Assembly: GCA_040388665.1 (NCBI GenBank)
Contig: JAZKBL010000017.1
Coordinates: forward strand, 1-37,743
DNA from: DAHVFY01 sp040388665
GTDB lineage: Bacteria; Chlamydiota; Chlamydiia; Chlamydiales; Rhabdochlamydiaceae
Reading direction: 5' to 3'
DNA: 37,743 nucleotides
Shown here: one piece after another, positions 1-7,668 of the stretch
How positions within the stretch are numbered: position 1 is the stretch's first letter
Layout of the letters: the number at the start of each line of letters is the position of its first letter
The notes under the pieces: generated by a model
The model's database searches: none
Told to the model about the DNA's origin: nothing
What the model saw: only the letters and a program-made list of their open reading frames with translations
Program-made: the position numbers and the translations under genes

Positions 1-24
1 CCCAGTCCTAAACGACTGGGTTTT
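1..24 (+). terminator. Rho-independent terminator at the window edge
   Basis: A perfect 7-bp stem (CCCAGTC / GACTGGG) with a 6-nt loop is followed by TTTT on the plus strand. It would terminate a rightward transcript coming from outside the window. The stop codon of the leftward protease-like fragment lies in its loop. Confidence 0.55.
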
Positions 25-343
25 CATGCGTCGAAGGATAAAGTATCTCAAAAAAAGATATCTTCTTTAGATCCCATATATCTTTTGTGCCCGATCGTAA
101 AGCATATGGCACTACAATAAACGCAAGCGACTGAAAATACATAGCTACGTGAGCTGCTGTTAAAATACCCTTCAGACCTTTGTACACGCATAGAGTCCCG
201 CTCCCAGAGCCTTTATCAAATAGTGATTTCTCATCTGTTGGAAACAATACTATTGTGTGTTCATTGATTCGCTTAGATATGAGTTTTTGTATAGGAGTAT
301 CGCGAATTTCAGCAAGAGCCATTGGTCTAATCTGTGGGATCAT
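8..343 (-). CDS. Truncated trypsin-like serine peptidase fragment
   Basis: This is a short protein of about 111 residues if translation starts at the ATG at 343. An in-frame TTG at 379 lies just after a stop and is less likely. The middle reads GSGSGTLCVYKGLKGILTAA followed by HVA, which matches the segment around the catalytic His of trypsin-like (chymotrypsin-fold) peptidases. The frame stops about 50 residues later, so the expected catalytic Asp and Ser regions are missing. It is probably a remnant rather than an active enzyme. It lies downstream of the XRE regulator on the same strand, inside what looks like a decayed mobile island. No clear Shine-Dalgarno sequence was seen. The family call rests on one motif, and a small unrelated protein is possible. 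Confidence 0.4.
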   Translation of the reverse strand: MIPQIRPMALAEIRDTPIQKLISKRINEHTIVLFPTDEKSLFDKGSGSGTLCVYKGLKGILTAAHVAMYFQSLAFIVVPYALRSGTKDIWDLKKISFFEILYPSTHENPVV

Positions 344-431
344 CTCATGTCGCTTTTGTTTAAAAAGACAGTCAATCAAAAATCAGAAATTCATTCAAGG
401 ACAAATATAGAGACTGTTGCTGTTTAAATCA

Positions 432-665
432 TCACGACGGCATTAGATCTTTTGCAGGGCATCCAAGCGCTTTAGCTAATATAACGATGCTCGTAAGGGA
501 AGGATTTCTTTCAGCGCGCTCGATGCCGCCGACATAATTAACATGGAAATCCGCTTTCTCAGCCAGAGCCTCTTGGGTGAGGCCCAGTTCGTAGCGTCTC
601 TGCCTTACTTTTTTTGCAAATTCCACAAGAATTATTTTTCTTTTCTTATCAGACCCTTTACTCAT
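432..665 (-). CDS. XRE/Cro-C1 family helix-turn-helix regulator
   Basis: This 77-residue protein is almost entirely one Cro/C1-type DNA-binding domain, about residues 14-74. The recognisable pattern is VRQRRYELGLTQEALAEKA, then NYVGGIERAERNPSLTSI, then a leucine-rich last helix ending in DLMPS. It would bind an operator as a dimer and probably regulates genes of the mobile island. The start is the ATG at 665. The left end of the IS982-type element lies only about 25 bp upstream, so the insertion probably separated this gene from its native promoter and any transcription may now come from inside the insertion sequence. The domain call is firm; the target genes are unknown. Confidence 0.85.
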   Translation of the reverse strand: MSKGSDKKRKIILVEFAKKVRQRRYELGLTQEALAEKADFHVNYVGGIERAERNPSLTSIVILAKALGCPAKDLMPS

Positions 666-754
666 TAGCTGTTCACACTCTTTTATGTAACCTGAGTTTT
701 TGGTTCAAATACCTTGATACTGTATGAGATAGGCTCAAAAAAAACCGTGAAAAA

Positions 755-811
755 GACCTCTAGTTGATGTAAAGTTTTTGTTTGCAACAACACAGCACAT
801 CAAAAGAGGTC
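755..811 (+). promoter_or_regulatory. Hairpin sequestering the transposase ribosome binding site
   Basis: The arm GACCTCTAGTTGATGT (755-770) is nearly complementary to ACATCAAAAGAGGTC (797-811). The second arm contains the AGAGGT Shine-Dalgarno sequence of the transposase, whose ATG follows at 816. Transcripts reading in from outside the element would form this stem and hide the ribosome binding site. Several other insertion sequences limit transposition this way. The pairing is seen in the sequence; the function is inferred. Confidence 0.55.
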
Positions 812-815
812 AAAA

Positions 816-1694
816 ATGAATGGTCTTATCGAATTATATTGTTCTATCGATGAATTTTGGAAATTTTTTAAAAATGAATGGGATAAACATTTAATTAACC
901 GAACATGGCCACATGGTCCAGATCCAAAACTTTCCACGCCTGAAATGATGACAATTGTCATTCTATTCCACCAGTCACATTTTAGAAACTTTAAACATTT
1001 TTACTGCAGTTATGTTCTTAAATACTTAAGAAAAGAGTTCCCACAACTAATCAGTTACAATAGATTTTTATATCTAATGAAAAGTTTGTTTGTGCCATTG
1101 CTTGGTTTCCTTGTCTACAACAAAGGGGCAATCACAGGCATTTCATTCATCGATTCAACAAAGATCCAAATTTGCCATAACAAGCGCATTTCAAGAAACA
1201 AAGTTTTTTCTGGATGGGCAAAAAGAGGTAAGACGACGGCTGGGTGGTTCTATGGATTTAAATTGCATTTGATCATCAATGAACTAGGAGAAATTTTGGC
1301 TTTCCAATTTACTCATGGAAATGCAGCTGATATATCGGTGCTTGAGAAACTCTCTCAAGGAATTGTTGGAAAATTATTCGGGGATAAAGGCTATATTTCT
1401 GCTGGAATCGCAATGAAACTTTTTGAACGTGGATTAAAATTATTCACTACATTAAGAAACAATATGAAAAACAAGTTGATCTCATTAAAAGACAAAATAT
1501 TGCTTAGAAAACGAGTTTTAGTTGAAACTGTTAATGACCAACTAAAAAACATCTCACAACTCGAACATACAAGACATAGATCCGTTGCAAATTTTTTCAT
1601 CAATGCTTTATCTGCAATTGCGGCTTATGTGCGTCAGCCTAAAAAACCTCATATGAATTTAGAAGCGATTGGGGCTGAATTGGTAGCCTTTTGA
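816..1694 (+). CDS. IS982-family DDE transposase
   Basis: This 292-residue protein matches IS982-type transposases in length and motifs. The likely DDE catalytic residues are Asp113 (in FIDSTK), Asp190 (in LFGDKGYIS) and Glu237 (in LVETVNDQLKN). Flanking blocks are typical of the family: GWFYGFKLHLIINELGE before the second Asp, and the run around LEHTRHRSVANFFIN near the C-terminus. It would cut and join the inverted repeats of its own element. The ATG at 816 follows GAGGT with a 6-nt gap, but that site can be folded into a hairpin. The frame is intact, so the element may still be active. There is no frameshift of the kind some IS families use. Confidence 0.93.
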   Translation: MNGLIELYCSIDEFWKFFKNEWDKHLINRTWPHGPDPKLSTPEMMTIVILFHQSHFRNFKHFYCSYVLKYLRKEFPQLISYNRFLYLMKSLFVPLLGFLVYNKGAITGISFIDSTKIQICHNKRISRNKVFSGWAKRGKTTAGWFYGFKLHLIINELGEILAFQFTHGNAADISVLEKLSQGIVGKLFGDKGYISAGIAMKLFERGLKLFTTLRNNMKNKLISLKDKILLRKRVLVETVNDQLKNISQLEHTRHRSVANFFINALSAIAAYVRQPKKPHMNLEAIGAELVAF

Positions 1695-1711
1695 ACCCAA
1701 AACTCAGGTTA

Positions 1712-2061
1712 ATATAGAGATCTACGACCTCAGAGAGGGTTGTCTTCTTAGCAATAAGATTCGGCATGTGAATGTTAAGTAGAGCATTACGGTTCTGCTC
1801 ATCAAGCCAATGTTTGGCAAGTTTCAGTTCAGGGAATACTTGAATCTGCGGGGGATGTCCCTTCTTACGGAAGCGAGCACGAAACTTGATTATACGATCG
1901 GAGGTGACGCGAATATCAATGACCCTGTCTTTAATTGTAAAAAATAGGTCAGTCGCTGAAAGTTGATCTTGGCTTAATGCTGGATGCTGTGACATGATGC
2001 ACTCATTTGGTCCAAGGTTGGTCCTTGGAGGCAATTTATCATCATTTTCTAATTCTGGCAA
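1712..2061 (-). pseudogene. Site-specific integrase, N-terminal stub cut by the insertion sequence
   Basis: About 115 codons remain before the frame runs into the right end of the IS982 element. The stub has an N-terminal region rich in basic residues (RIIKFRARFRKKGHPPQIQ, then LKLAKHWLDEQN) and ends in TTLSEVVDLYINL. This resembles the arm-binding part and the start of the core-binding helical domain of phage/island tyrosine recombinases. No catalytic domain (R-H-R-Y) is found on either side of the insertion sequence, so the gene is dead. The upstream start is a TTG at 2061; an in-frame ATG at 1995 is an alternative. It begins about 50 bp beyond the 3' end of a tRNA gene, a common island attachment position. 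The integrase call rests on general resemblance. Confidence 0.55.
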
Positions 2062-2112
2062 TGCATGTATCTCATCACATATCGTACTGAATTAGAGTGT
2101 GTTATAGAGGGA

Positions 2113-2186
2113 TAGCGGCAGTCGGATTTGAACCAACGACCCACGGATTATGATTCCGTTGCTCTAACCAACTGAGCTATGCCGCC
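2113..2186 (-). tRNA. tRNA with CAT anticodon (elongator Met, or Ile2)
   Basis: It folds as a full cloverleaf of 74 nt with acceptor GGCGGCA / TGCCGCT, D arm GCTC..GAGC, anticodon stem ACGGA / TCCGT with loop ATCATAA, and T loop TTCAAAT. The anticodon is CAT. It lacks the GGG/CCC anticodon stem of initiators, so it is elongator tRNA-Met or the lysidine-modified tRNA-Ile2; I cannot separate these by eye. It is 15 bp downstream of the initiator tRNA and probably co-transcribed with it. The island integrase stub begins just beyond its 3' end. Confidence 0.9.
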
Positions 2187-2201
2187 GTCGCCGAAAAAAA
2201 A

Positions 2202-2274
2202 TAGCGGGAGAAGGATTCGAACCTCCGGCCTTTGGGTTATGAGCCCAACGAGCTAACCACTGCTCCATCCCGCG
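2202..2274 (-). tRNA. Initiator tRNA-fMet (CAT)
   Basis: This 73-nt cloverleaf has anticodon loop CTCATAA on a stem with three consecutive G-C pairs (GGG / CCC) next to the loop. The first base C cannot form a Watson-Crick pair with base 72 (U). Both features mark initiator tRNAs, which are used only to start translation after formylation. It lies 47 bp downstream of waaA on the same strand and has its own promoter-like sequence at 2289-2317. Confidence 0.93.
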
Positions 2275-2288
2275 TCATTGAAATGGAA

Positions 2289-2317
2289 ATGTTAGCAAAA
2301 GAGTGATTTATGGACAA
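2289..2317 (-). promoter_or_regulatory. Promoter for the tRNA-fMet / tRNA-Met pair
   Basis: On the minus strand TTGTCC is followed after 17 bp by TAACAT. The predicted transcription start is about 8 nt before the mature 5' end of tRNA-fMet. It lies between the waaA stop and the tRNA, so the tRNAs need not depend on waaA transcription. Confidence 0.45.
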
Positions 2318-2321
2318 GGAT

Positions 2322-3587
2322 TTAATGAAAAAATTTCTCAATCACTTGGAAAGTCGAATCTGTAGCCCCATGGATAGAGTTTGTAAGGGTTTGGGCTGCG
2401 TTTTTAATGAGCTGCTGGTCAGAGGGGTTTTTTAGAAGTTTTAAAAGGGTTTTGGGGAGTTCTTCTAGACTTAACTGAATTCCGGCGCCCGCGTTTAGAA
2501 CAAGAGTTGTAAGATCTGGTTGACTGTGCATGTGAGGGCCGAAAAGGACGGGAACGCCTACAACAACGGGTTCTAAAATATTGTGCCCGCCGACGTGATC
2601 AACAAAGCTGCCTCCAACAATAGCGGCGTTGGCAAGCTGGTAGCACTGGTTGAGTTTACCCATCGTGTTAATAAGGATCACCTTTTCTTTTCCGGTATGA
2701 GAGGCTCTTTCAGTATACGTGATAGAGTCGATTTTTTTTTGGTGCAAGAACTGCTCGACTTCTGAAAAGCGTTCTGGATGGCGCGGAACAAGGAGAACCT
2801 TAAGGTGAGGAATCTCTTTCCAAAGGAGTTCAAGCGCTGTGAGGAGCATCTCCTCTTCACGAGGATGCGTAGAGCCAATGACAACAACTAGGTTTGAAGA
2901 TTTGATGCCAAGAGAACTTCGATCTTCATCTCGTTCCGCATCTGTTAATAATTTTGGTGTAAAATCAAATTTTATATTTCCAGTGACGGTGCATTTGTTA
3001 GAGTCGATGCCAAGTTTAATAAAGCGTTTTTTATAGGTTTCGTTCTGGAGGCAAAAATGAGTGATTTTTGAAAAAATTTGATGCGCAAAGAACTTGAAGA
3101 AGTGAAATCGTTTAAAAGAGCGTTCAGAGATCTTTCCGTTAATGAGAACTGTCTTTCCTCCCCTTTTATTGACGCTCTGCAGCATGTTATGCCAAAAATC
3201 GCTTTCTACAAGGATAAGTAAATGTGGTTGCAGCACATTTACGAGTTTTTTCATGATCCAGGAAAAATCAAAAGGAAGAAGAAAGTGAAGGTGCGCGTCA
3301 GCCATGCTTTTTTTAGCTTCTGCAAGACCTGTTTCTGTTGCCGTAGAAATGAAGATTTGAGTATCAGGATGCTGTTTTTTTAATTTTTGAAAAAGAGGGA
3401 TGACAGCTCGTGTCTCCCCCATCGAAATTGCATGGATCCATATTACAGGATGCTTTGCCGTGTTGATTTGCGGCAGTTTTAAGCCAAGACGGCTTAAAAG
3501 TGTATGACGGTACTTTTGATTGAAAAGCCGTGGCAGCTTGAACAGTAGTGCCAGAAACAGCCCAAAATTATAAAACCACTTAAACAT
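2322..3587 (-). CDS. waaA: 3-deoxy-D-manno-octulosonic acid (KDO) transferase
   Basis: This 421-residue enzyme transfers KDO from CMP-KDO to lipid A at the inner face of the cytoplasmic membrane. In Chlamydiae the enzyme (also called gseA or kdtA) is multifunctional and builds the family-specific KDO epitope. An N-terminal hydrophobic segment (about residues 5-18) anchors it. Next come the GT30 block WIHAISMGETRAVIPL (about residues 50-65) with the catalytic Glu region, LILVESDFW (about 125-133) and the C-terminal nucleotide-binding part with VVIGSTHPREEE and AAIVGGSFVDHVGGHNILEP. Length is normal for the family. Its ATG overlaps the last codons of leuS by 8 bp, so the two are translationally coupled. 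The leuS-waaA order is as in Chlamydia. Confidence 0.95.
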   Translation of the reverse strand: MFKWFYNFGLFLALLFKLPRLFNQKYRHTLLSRLGLKLPQINTAKHPVIWIHAISMGETRAVIPLFQKLKKQHPDTQIFISTATETGLAEAKKSMADAHLHFLLPFDFSWIMKKLVNVLQPHLLILVESDFWHNMLQSVNKRGGKTVLINGKISERSFKRFHFFKFFAHQIFSKITHFCLQNETYKKRFIKLGIDSNKCTVTGNIKFDFTPKLLTDAERDEDRSSLGIKSSNLVVVIGSTHPREEEMLLTALELLWKEIPHLKVLLVPRHPERFSEVEQFLHQKKIDSITYTERASHTGKEKVILINTMGKLNQCYQLANAAIVGGSFVDHVGGHNILEPVVVGVPVLFGPHMHSQPDLTTLVLNAGAGIQLSLEELPKTLLKLLKNPSDQQLIKNAAQTLTNSIHGATDSTFQVIEKFFH

Positions 3588-6132
3588 TGATAACGAGGTT
3601 GATCAATTTGTTAGGAACATAAATCACCTTTTCAATGGGTCCTGTGATGTATTTTGCAATTTGTGGTTGTGTTTGGATAAAAGACAAAAGCTCTTCTTTG
3701 TTTTTATCGCGCGGAAGCATCCATTTTCCTCTGAGTTTTCCATTGACCTGCACAACATACATGACCATTTCATCAATGAGACAAGAGGGATCGATCTCGG
3801 GATAAGAAGCAAAGGCGATGCTTGTTTGCTCTCCGAGATGCTCCCAAAGTTCTTCAGCGATATGGGGCGCAAAAGGAGAAAGGACCTGCACTAATATTTT
3901 AATGACTTTTTTGGGGTATGTATTTAATGATTGGAATTCATTGATGAATTCCATCATTTTTGCAATGGCCGTATTAAACTGCATTGTTTCAATGTCTTTC
4001 TCAACGCCGTATGCAAGACGCATTCCTAAACGGAGGGCTTCGGGATTATCCTCTTCGGTGATCTTGTTTGAGGTAGCAATTTCGTAAATTCTGTTAAGAA
4101 ATCTACGGCACCCGTGTACCGCATCACTAATCCATAGCTTTTCTTTATCAAAAGGCCCCATGAACATTTCATAGAGTCTAAGAGCATCCGCTCCATATTC
4201 TTCGATGATTTCATCAGGAGTGACTCCATTCAGCTTTGACTTTGACATTTTTTCAATCTGAGACTGTAGTGTTTCATTTGTTCCGATTTGGAGATAATGC
4301 TGATTTTTTTCTATAACTTCTTCAGAAGGTACGTAGACGCCACTTGGAAGTTGGTAAGATCTAGAAGCTACAAGTCCTTGATTGCGCAGCGTCTGAAAGG
4401 GTTCTGGCGTTGAAACGAGATCGCAATCATAGAGGACTTTATGCCAAAATCTAGCATAAAGAAGATGGAGAACAGCGTGCTCTACCCCGCCAACGTACAT
4501 ATCAACGGGCATCCAATAACTTTCTTCTTCTGCCCCCCAGGCTATTTTTTCATTGCTAGGGTCGCAAAAGCGGAGGTAGTACCAGCAAGATCCCGCCCAT
4601 TGCGGCATTGTGTTTGTTTCTCGTTTTGCTTTTTTCCCTGTTTTCTCATCAACAATTTCTACCCAGTGTTTTGCAGAAGCAAGAGGACTTTCCCCTGTTT
4701 CTAGGGGCTTGTAATTCACAACTTCTGGCGGGCATAGGGGCAGTTCGTTTAAATCGAGAACTCTTTTTGAACCATCTTCAAAATGTAAAATAGGAAAAGG
4801 TTCTCCCCAATAGCGCTGCCGAGAAAAAAGCCAATCACGGAGTTTGTAATTGATGTGTCTCTCCCCTTTCTTTTCGAGTTCAAGCCAAGAGATGACTGTT
4901 TCTTTTGCTTTTTCAAATGTAATGCCGTTTAGAAAGCAGCTATTGATCATGGTTCCACTATCTTGCCAGCAGCGAGTACCACTTAATACTTCAATTCTGA
5001 CATTATCAGAGGACATCTCAGGAGCAAGGGTCGTTAAGTCGGGATCGACGACGGCATAAATAGGAAGATCAAATTTTTTTGCAAACTCAAAGTCGCGCTC
5101 ATCGTGAGCTGGGACTCCCATAATAGCGCCTGTCCCATACCCCATGAGTACATAATCAGCGATCCATATAGGAACTTCCTCTTCATTAACGGGGTTAATT
5201 GCACAAGAACCTAAGAAGACGCCTGTTTTTTCTTTTGCAAGATCTGTTCTTTCAAGATCGCTTTTAGAAGCGATCTTTTTTCGATAAGTATCTACAGCTG
5301 ATTTTTGAGATTCCGTCGTGAGCTTAGATACAAGAGGATGTTCTGGAGATAAGACAAGAAAAGTAACGCCAAAAAGGGTCTGAGGAGTTGTCGTAAAAAT
5401 AGAGATGGTATCGTTGTTTTTTGTGTGAAAAGAAACTTTAGCCCCAACGCTTTTTCCTATCCAATTCGTTTGCAGCTTTTTTAAGTGATCCGGCCAGTCA
5501 AGAAGGTTCAAATCTTGGAGGAGCCTTTCTGCATAAGCGGTGATTTTTAAAATCCATTGACGAAGCGGCCGTCTTTCGATCAGATGCCCCCCCTCTTTGG
5601 ATCTGCCGTTTTCAACTTCTTCATTAGCAAGAACAGTACCAAGAGCTGGACAGAAATTTACAAGAACCTCAGCTTCATAAGCTAGTCCCTTTTCATAGAG
5701 CTTTGTAAAAATCCACTGGGTCCACTTATAATATTTCGCATCGCTTGTTGCAAACTCTCGAGACCAGTCATAACTAAACCCAAGCGCTTTTAGTTGGCGT
5801 CTGTAGTTGTTAATATTAGTTTCTGTCGTGATGGCCGGATGCGTTCCTGTTCGTAGAGCATACTGTTCAGCTGGCAGCCCAAAACTATCCCATCCCATGG
5901 GATGAAGAACATTGAATCCTTTTTGGCGTTTATAGCGAGCGAGGATGTCAGTTGCTGTATACCCTGTCACGTGCCCGACATGAAGTCCTGAACCTGAAGG
6001 ATAAGGAAACATGTCTAAAATGTAGTATTTTGGCTTGGAATGGTCGACCTCTACTCTAAAGGTTTGATGGTCATTCCAATATTTTTGCCATTTTTGCTCA
6101 ATGCGCTGATGCTCATACTTACGTTTTTCCAT
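3580..6132 (-). CDS. leuS: Leucyl-tRNA synthetase
   Basis: This class I synthetase charges tRNA-Leu with leucine in the cytoplasm. The HIGH-type motif HVGH follows FPYPSGSGL near residue 52. The CP1 editing domain that hydrolyses mischarged tRNA fills the middle, including the block around VFLGSCAINP and the GTGAIMGVPAHDERDFEFA segment. The zinc/leucine-specific region and WAGSCWYYLRF follow, then EKMSKSKLNG (KMSKS loop, about residue 627), and the anticodon-binding C-terminal domain. I chose the ATG at 6132, giving 850 residues; an upstream in-frame TTG at 6150 adds six residues without a convincing ribosome site. It starts the leuS-waaA operon. No missing motifs. Confidence 0.97.
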   Translation of the reverse strand: MEKRKYEHQRIEQKWQKYWNDHQTFRVEVDHSKPKYYILDMFPYPSGSGLHVGHVTGYTATDILARYKRQKGFNVLHPMGWDSFGLPAEQYALRTGTHPAITTETNINNYRRQLKALGFSYDWSREFATSDAKYYKWTQWIFTKLYEKGLAYEAEVLVNFCPALGTVLANEEVENGRSKEGGHLIERRPLRQWILKITAYAERLLQDLNLLDWPDHLKKLQTNWIGKSVGAKVSFHTKNNDTISIFTTTPQTLFGVTFLVLSPEHPLVSKLTTESQKSAVDTYRKKIASKSDLERTDLAKEKTGVFLGSCAINPVNEEEVPIWIADYVLMGYGTGAIMGVPAHDERDFEFAKKFDLPIYAVVDPDLTTLAPEMSSDNVRIEVLSGTRCWQDSGTMINSCFLNGITFEKAKETVISWLELEKKGERHINYKLRDWLFSRQRYWGEPFPILHFEDGSKRVLDLNELPLCPPEVVNYKPLETGESPLASAKHWVEIVDEKTGKKAKRETNTMPQWAGSCWYYLRFCDPSNEKIAWGAEEESYWMPVDMYVGGVEHAVLHLLYARFWHKVLYDCDLVSTPEPFQTLRNQGLVASRSYQLPSGVYVPSEEVIEKNQHYLQIGTNETLQSQIEKMSKSKLNGVTPDEIIEEYGADALRLYEMFMGPFDKEKLWISDAVHGCRRFLNRIYEIATSNKITEEDNPEALRLGMRLAYGVEKDIETMQFNTAIAKMMEFINEFQSLNTYPKKVIKILVQVLSPFAPHIAEELWEHLGEQTSIAFASYPEIDPSCLIDEMVMYVVQVNGKLRGKWMLPRDKNKEELLSFIQTQPQIAKYITGPIEKVIYVPNKLINLVINV

Positions 6133-6215
6133 AATCAAAAACTTTAACAAATCTTCTAAAAGCTGGAAAGGGAAAAGTATAAGGAGAACATCGTAAACAC
6201 AATCTTAAAACTTTC

Positions 6216-6244
6216 TTGTCAAAAAAATTAAAATTAGGTAGAAT
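6216..6244 (+). promoter_or_regulatory. Sigma70-type promoter before the 6279 gene
   Basis: TTGTCA (6216-6221), a 17-bp A/T-rich spacer and TAGAAT (6239-6244) make a near-consensus promoter. It faces right, in the divergent region between leuS and the unknown gene. Confidence 0.55.
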
Positions 6245-6278
6245 TTTTTCAAACTTATCTAACAAACCTGAGTGAACA

Positions 6279-7613
6279 ATGGTCGAGATTAAAAGAAATA
6301 AAATCTCCTTGAATGACTACGACTACAAAAGTGATATTAAAAACCGCATTTTAATGGCGCAGTTTACAACACTAGACCTTCGTTTTCTAGAGGAAATTCT
6401 TTACAGCCCTTTAAAAATAGCGATTTCCAAGCTTTCTAAAAATCTTAATATCAGTGAAGAAAAATTGATAGAACTTGCGCATAAGTTCAGCTTAGGAGGT
6501 TTTCTTAAAATTCAAGGTAATGAAATTATCGTCGACAAAGAAATGCGCAAGTATTACGAATCTCAAATCCTCAAATTCGACGAAGAATTCACTCCGGGCA
6601 TGGAATTTTTGCAGGGAGTTTTAAAAAAAGTTCCCATTCAGGTGTTGCCTAATTGGTACTCTATTTCAAGAGCATCGAATAATATTTTTGAATCTCTTGT
6701 CGAAAAGTATCTTTTAACTCCACAGATTTTTCAAAGGTATTTTCAAGATATTCATCTTGGAGATCCTGTTTTATCTGCGATGGTTAAAACAGTCTATGAT
6801 GCCCCTGATTTTAAAATGTTTGGAAGTGATCTTATTGACAAACATGGGTTATCTAGAGAGCAGTTTGAAGAAAATATGCTCTATCTTGAATTCAACCTTC
6901 TGTGCTGTCTTAGCTATGAAAAAGTGGATGATGAATGGAAAGAAATTGTCACTCCTTTTCAGGAGTGGCGGGAATATTTGCGTTTTGTAAAAAACACTGA
7001 AACAGTTCCTCTTGAAAAGGATGCAAAGATTGCGCGCTGCTATCCATCTGACTTTAGTTTTGTCGAAACTCTCTCCTCAGAACTTTCATTAATGAGTAAT
7101 GGACTGCCTTCTTCTAATAAAGATTCGGCAGATCTTATTGACAAACTTCGTCTTCTTAAATTTGTTGATATGGCGGACGGCAAATTCTGTGTTCTGGAAG
7201 CTGGACTTGACTGGTTAAAAATGACTTTAGAAAACCAAGCCCTATTCATTTATAGACAACCTCTTAATTGTTTGTGTATTGAGCATCTGCCTTCTCATTT
7301 GTGCATAGAGCGCATCATTCGAGAAGCGGAAAGAAGCATTGCAAGGGTGTTACATAAGGGGTGGGTTTATTTTGATGACTTCATTAAGGGGGTTATTGTT
7401 CCTTTAAGCGAGCAGACAACTGTCATGTTAAAAAAAGTTGGAAAAACATGGAAATACACGCTGCCTGAGTATAGCGAAGAAGAAAAAAAACTCATAAAAG
7501 CCACTATTTTTGACTGGCTTCCAAAAGTTGGCATCGTAGCAACAGGTTCTCATGCCGGCAAAGACTGTTTTTATGTAACCCCTTTTGGAGCTTCGATTTT
7601 TGGAGCCAGGTAA
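6279..7613 (+). CDS. Conserved-looking protein of unknown function
   Basis: I do not recognise this 444-residue protein. It has no signal peptide or membrane segment and is a soluble, mostly helical protein by composition. Residues about 45-90 (SPLKIAISKLSKNLNISEEK, then LIELAHKFSLGGFLKIQGNE) have the spacing of a winged helix-turn-helix. Two later segments, around SDLIDKHGLSREQFEENMLY and SADLIDKLRLLKFVDMADGK, could be further winged-helix-like units, so a DNA- or protein-binding scaffold is possible. It has its own promoter at 6216-6244 and is followed after 43 bp by smpB, with the start-codon repeats in the gap. Base composition matches the neighbouring housekeeping genes, so it is probably a resident lineage-specific gene. 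Confidence 0.8.
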   Translation: MVEIKRNKISLNDYDYKSDIKNRILMAQFTTLDLRFLEEILYSPLKIAISKLSKNLNISEEKLIELAHKFSLGGFLKIQGNEIIVDKEMRKYYESQILKFDEEFTPGMEFLQGVLKKVPIQVLPNWYSISRASNNIFESLVEKYLLTPQIFQRYFQDIHLGDPVLSAMVKTVYDAPDFKMFGSDLIDKHGLSREQFEENMLYLEFNLLCCLSYEKVDDEWKEIVTPFQEWREYLRFVKNTETVPLEKDAKIARCYPSDFSFVETLSSELSLMSNGLPSSNKDSADLIDKLRLLKFVDMADGKFCVLEAGLDWLKMTLENQALFIYRQPLNCLCIEHLPSHLCIERIIREAERSIARVLHKGWVYFDDFIKGVIVPLSEQTTVMLKKVGKTWKYTLPEYSEEEKKLIKATIFDWLPKVGIVATGSHAGKDCFYVTPFGASIFGAR

Positions 7614-7616
7614 CAC

Positions 7617-7668
7617 ATGACAAAATGTGATGCACTATGGCAAAATGTGATATACTATGGCAAAAAAT
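7617..7668 (+). repeat. Short tandem duplication of the smpB start region
   Basis: Two 20-bp units, ATGACAAAATGTGATGCACT at 7617 and ATGGCAAAATGTGATATACT at 7637, are followed at 7657 by the true start ATGGCAAAAAATGAAGGG. The units are spaced exactly 20 bp apart, so the three ATGs are in different frames. The second unit contains TATACT, a -10-like hexamer. Confidence 0.7.

Larger units (their letters stand above)
690..1709 (+). mobile_element. IS982-family insertion sequence, complete
   Basis: The element is about 1.02 kb and is bounded by 20-bp inverted repeats with one mismatch: ACCTGAGTTTTTGGTTCAAA on the left (690-709) and, read from the other strand, ACCTGAGTTTTGGGTTCAAA on the right (1690-1709). 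It carries one transposase gene in a single frame. I see no clear target-site duplication in the immediate flanks. Together with the missing C-terminus of the integrase on the right, this suggests an adjacent deletion after insertion. The right end truncates the integrase gene, and the left end sits just upstream of the XRE regulator. Confidence 0.85.

Noticed and set aside
690..1709. Target-site duplication of the IS982 element
   Set aside because: Comparing the bases just outside both inverted repeats (TTTATGTA on the left, TAATATAG on the right) shows no direct repeat.
2113..2186. Attachment-site duplication of the tRNA 3' end within the window
   Set aside because: I did not find a second copy of the T-arm/acceptor sequence elsewhere in the window; the other end of the island must lie outside.
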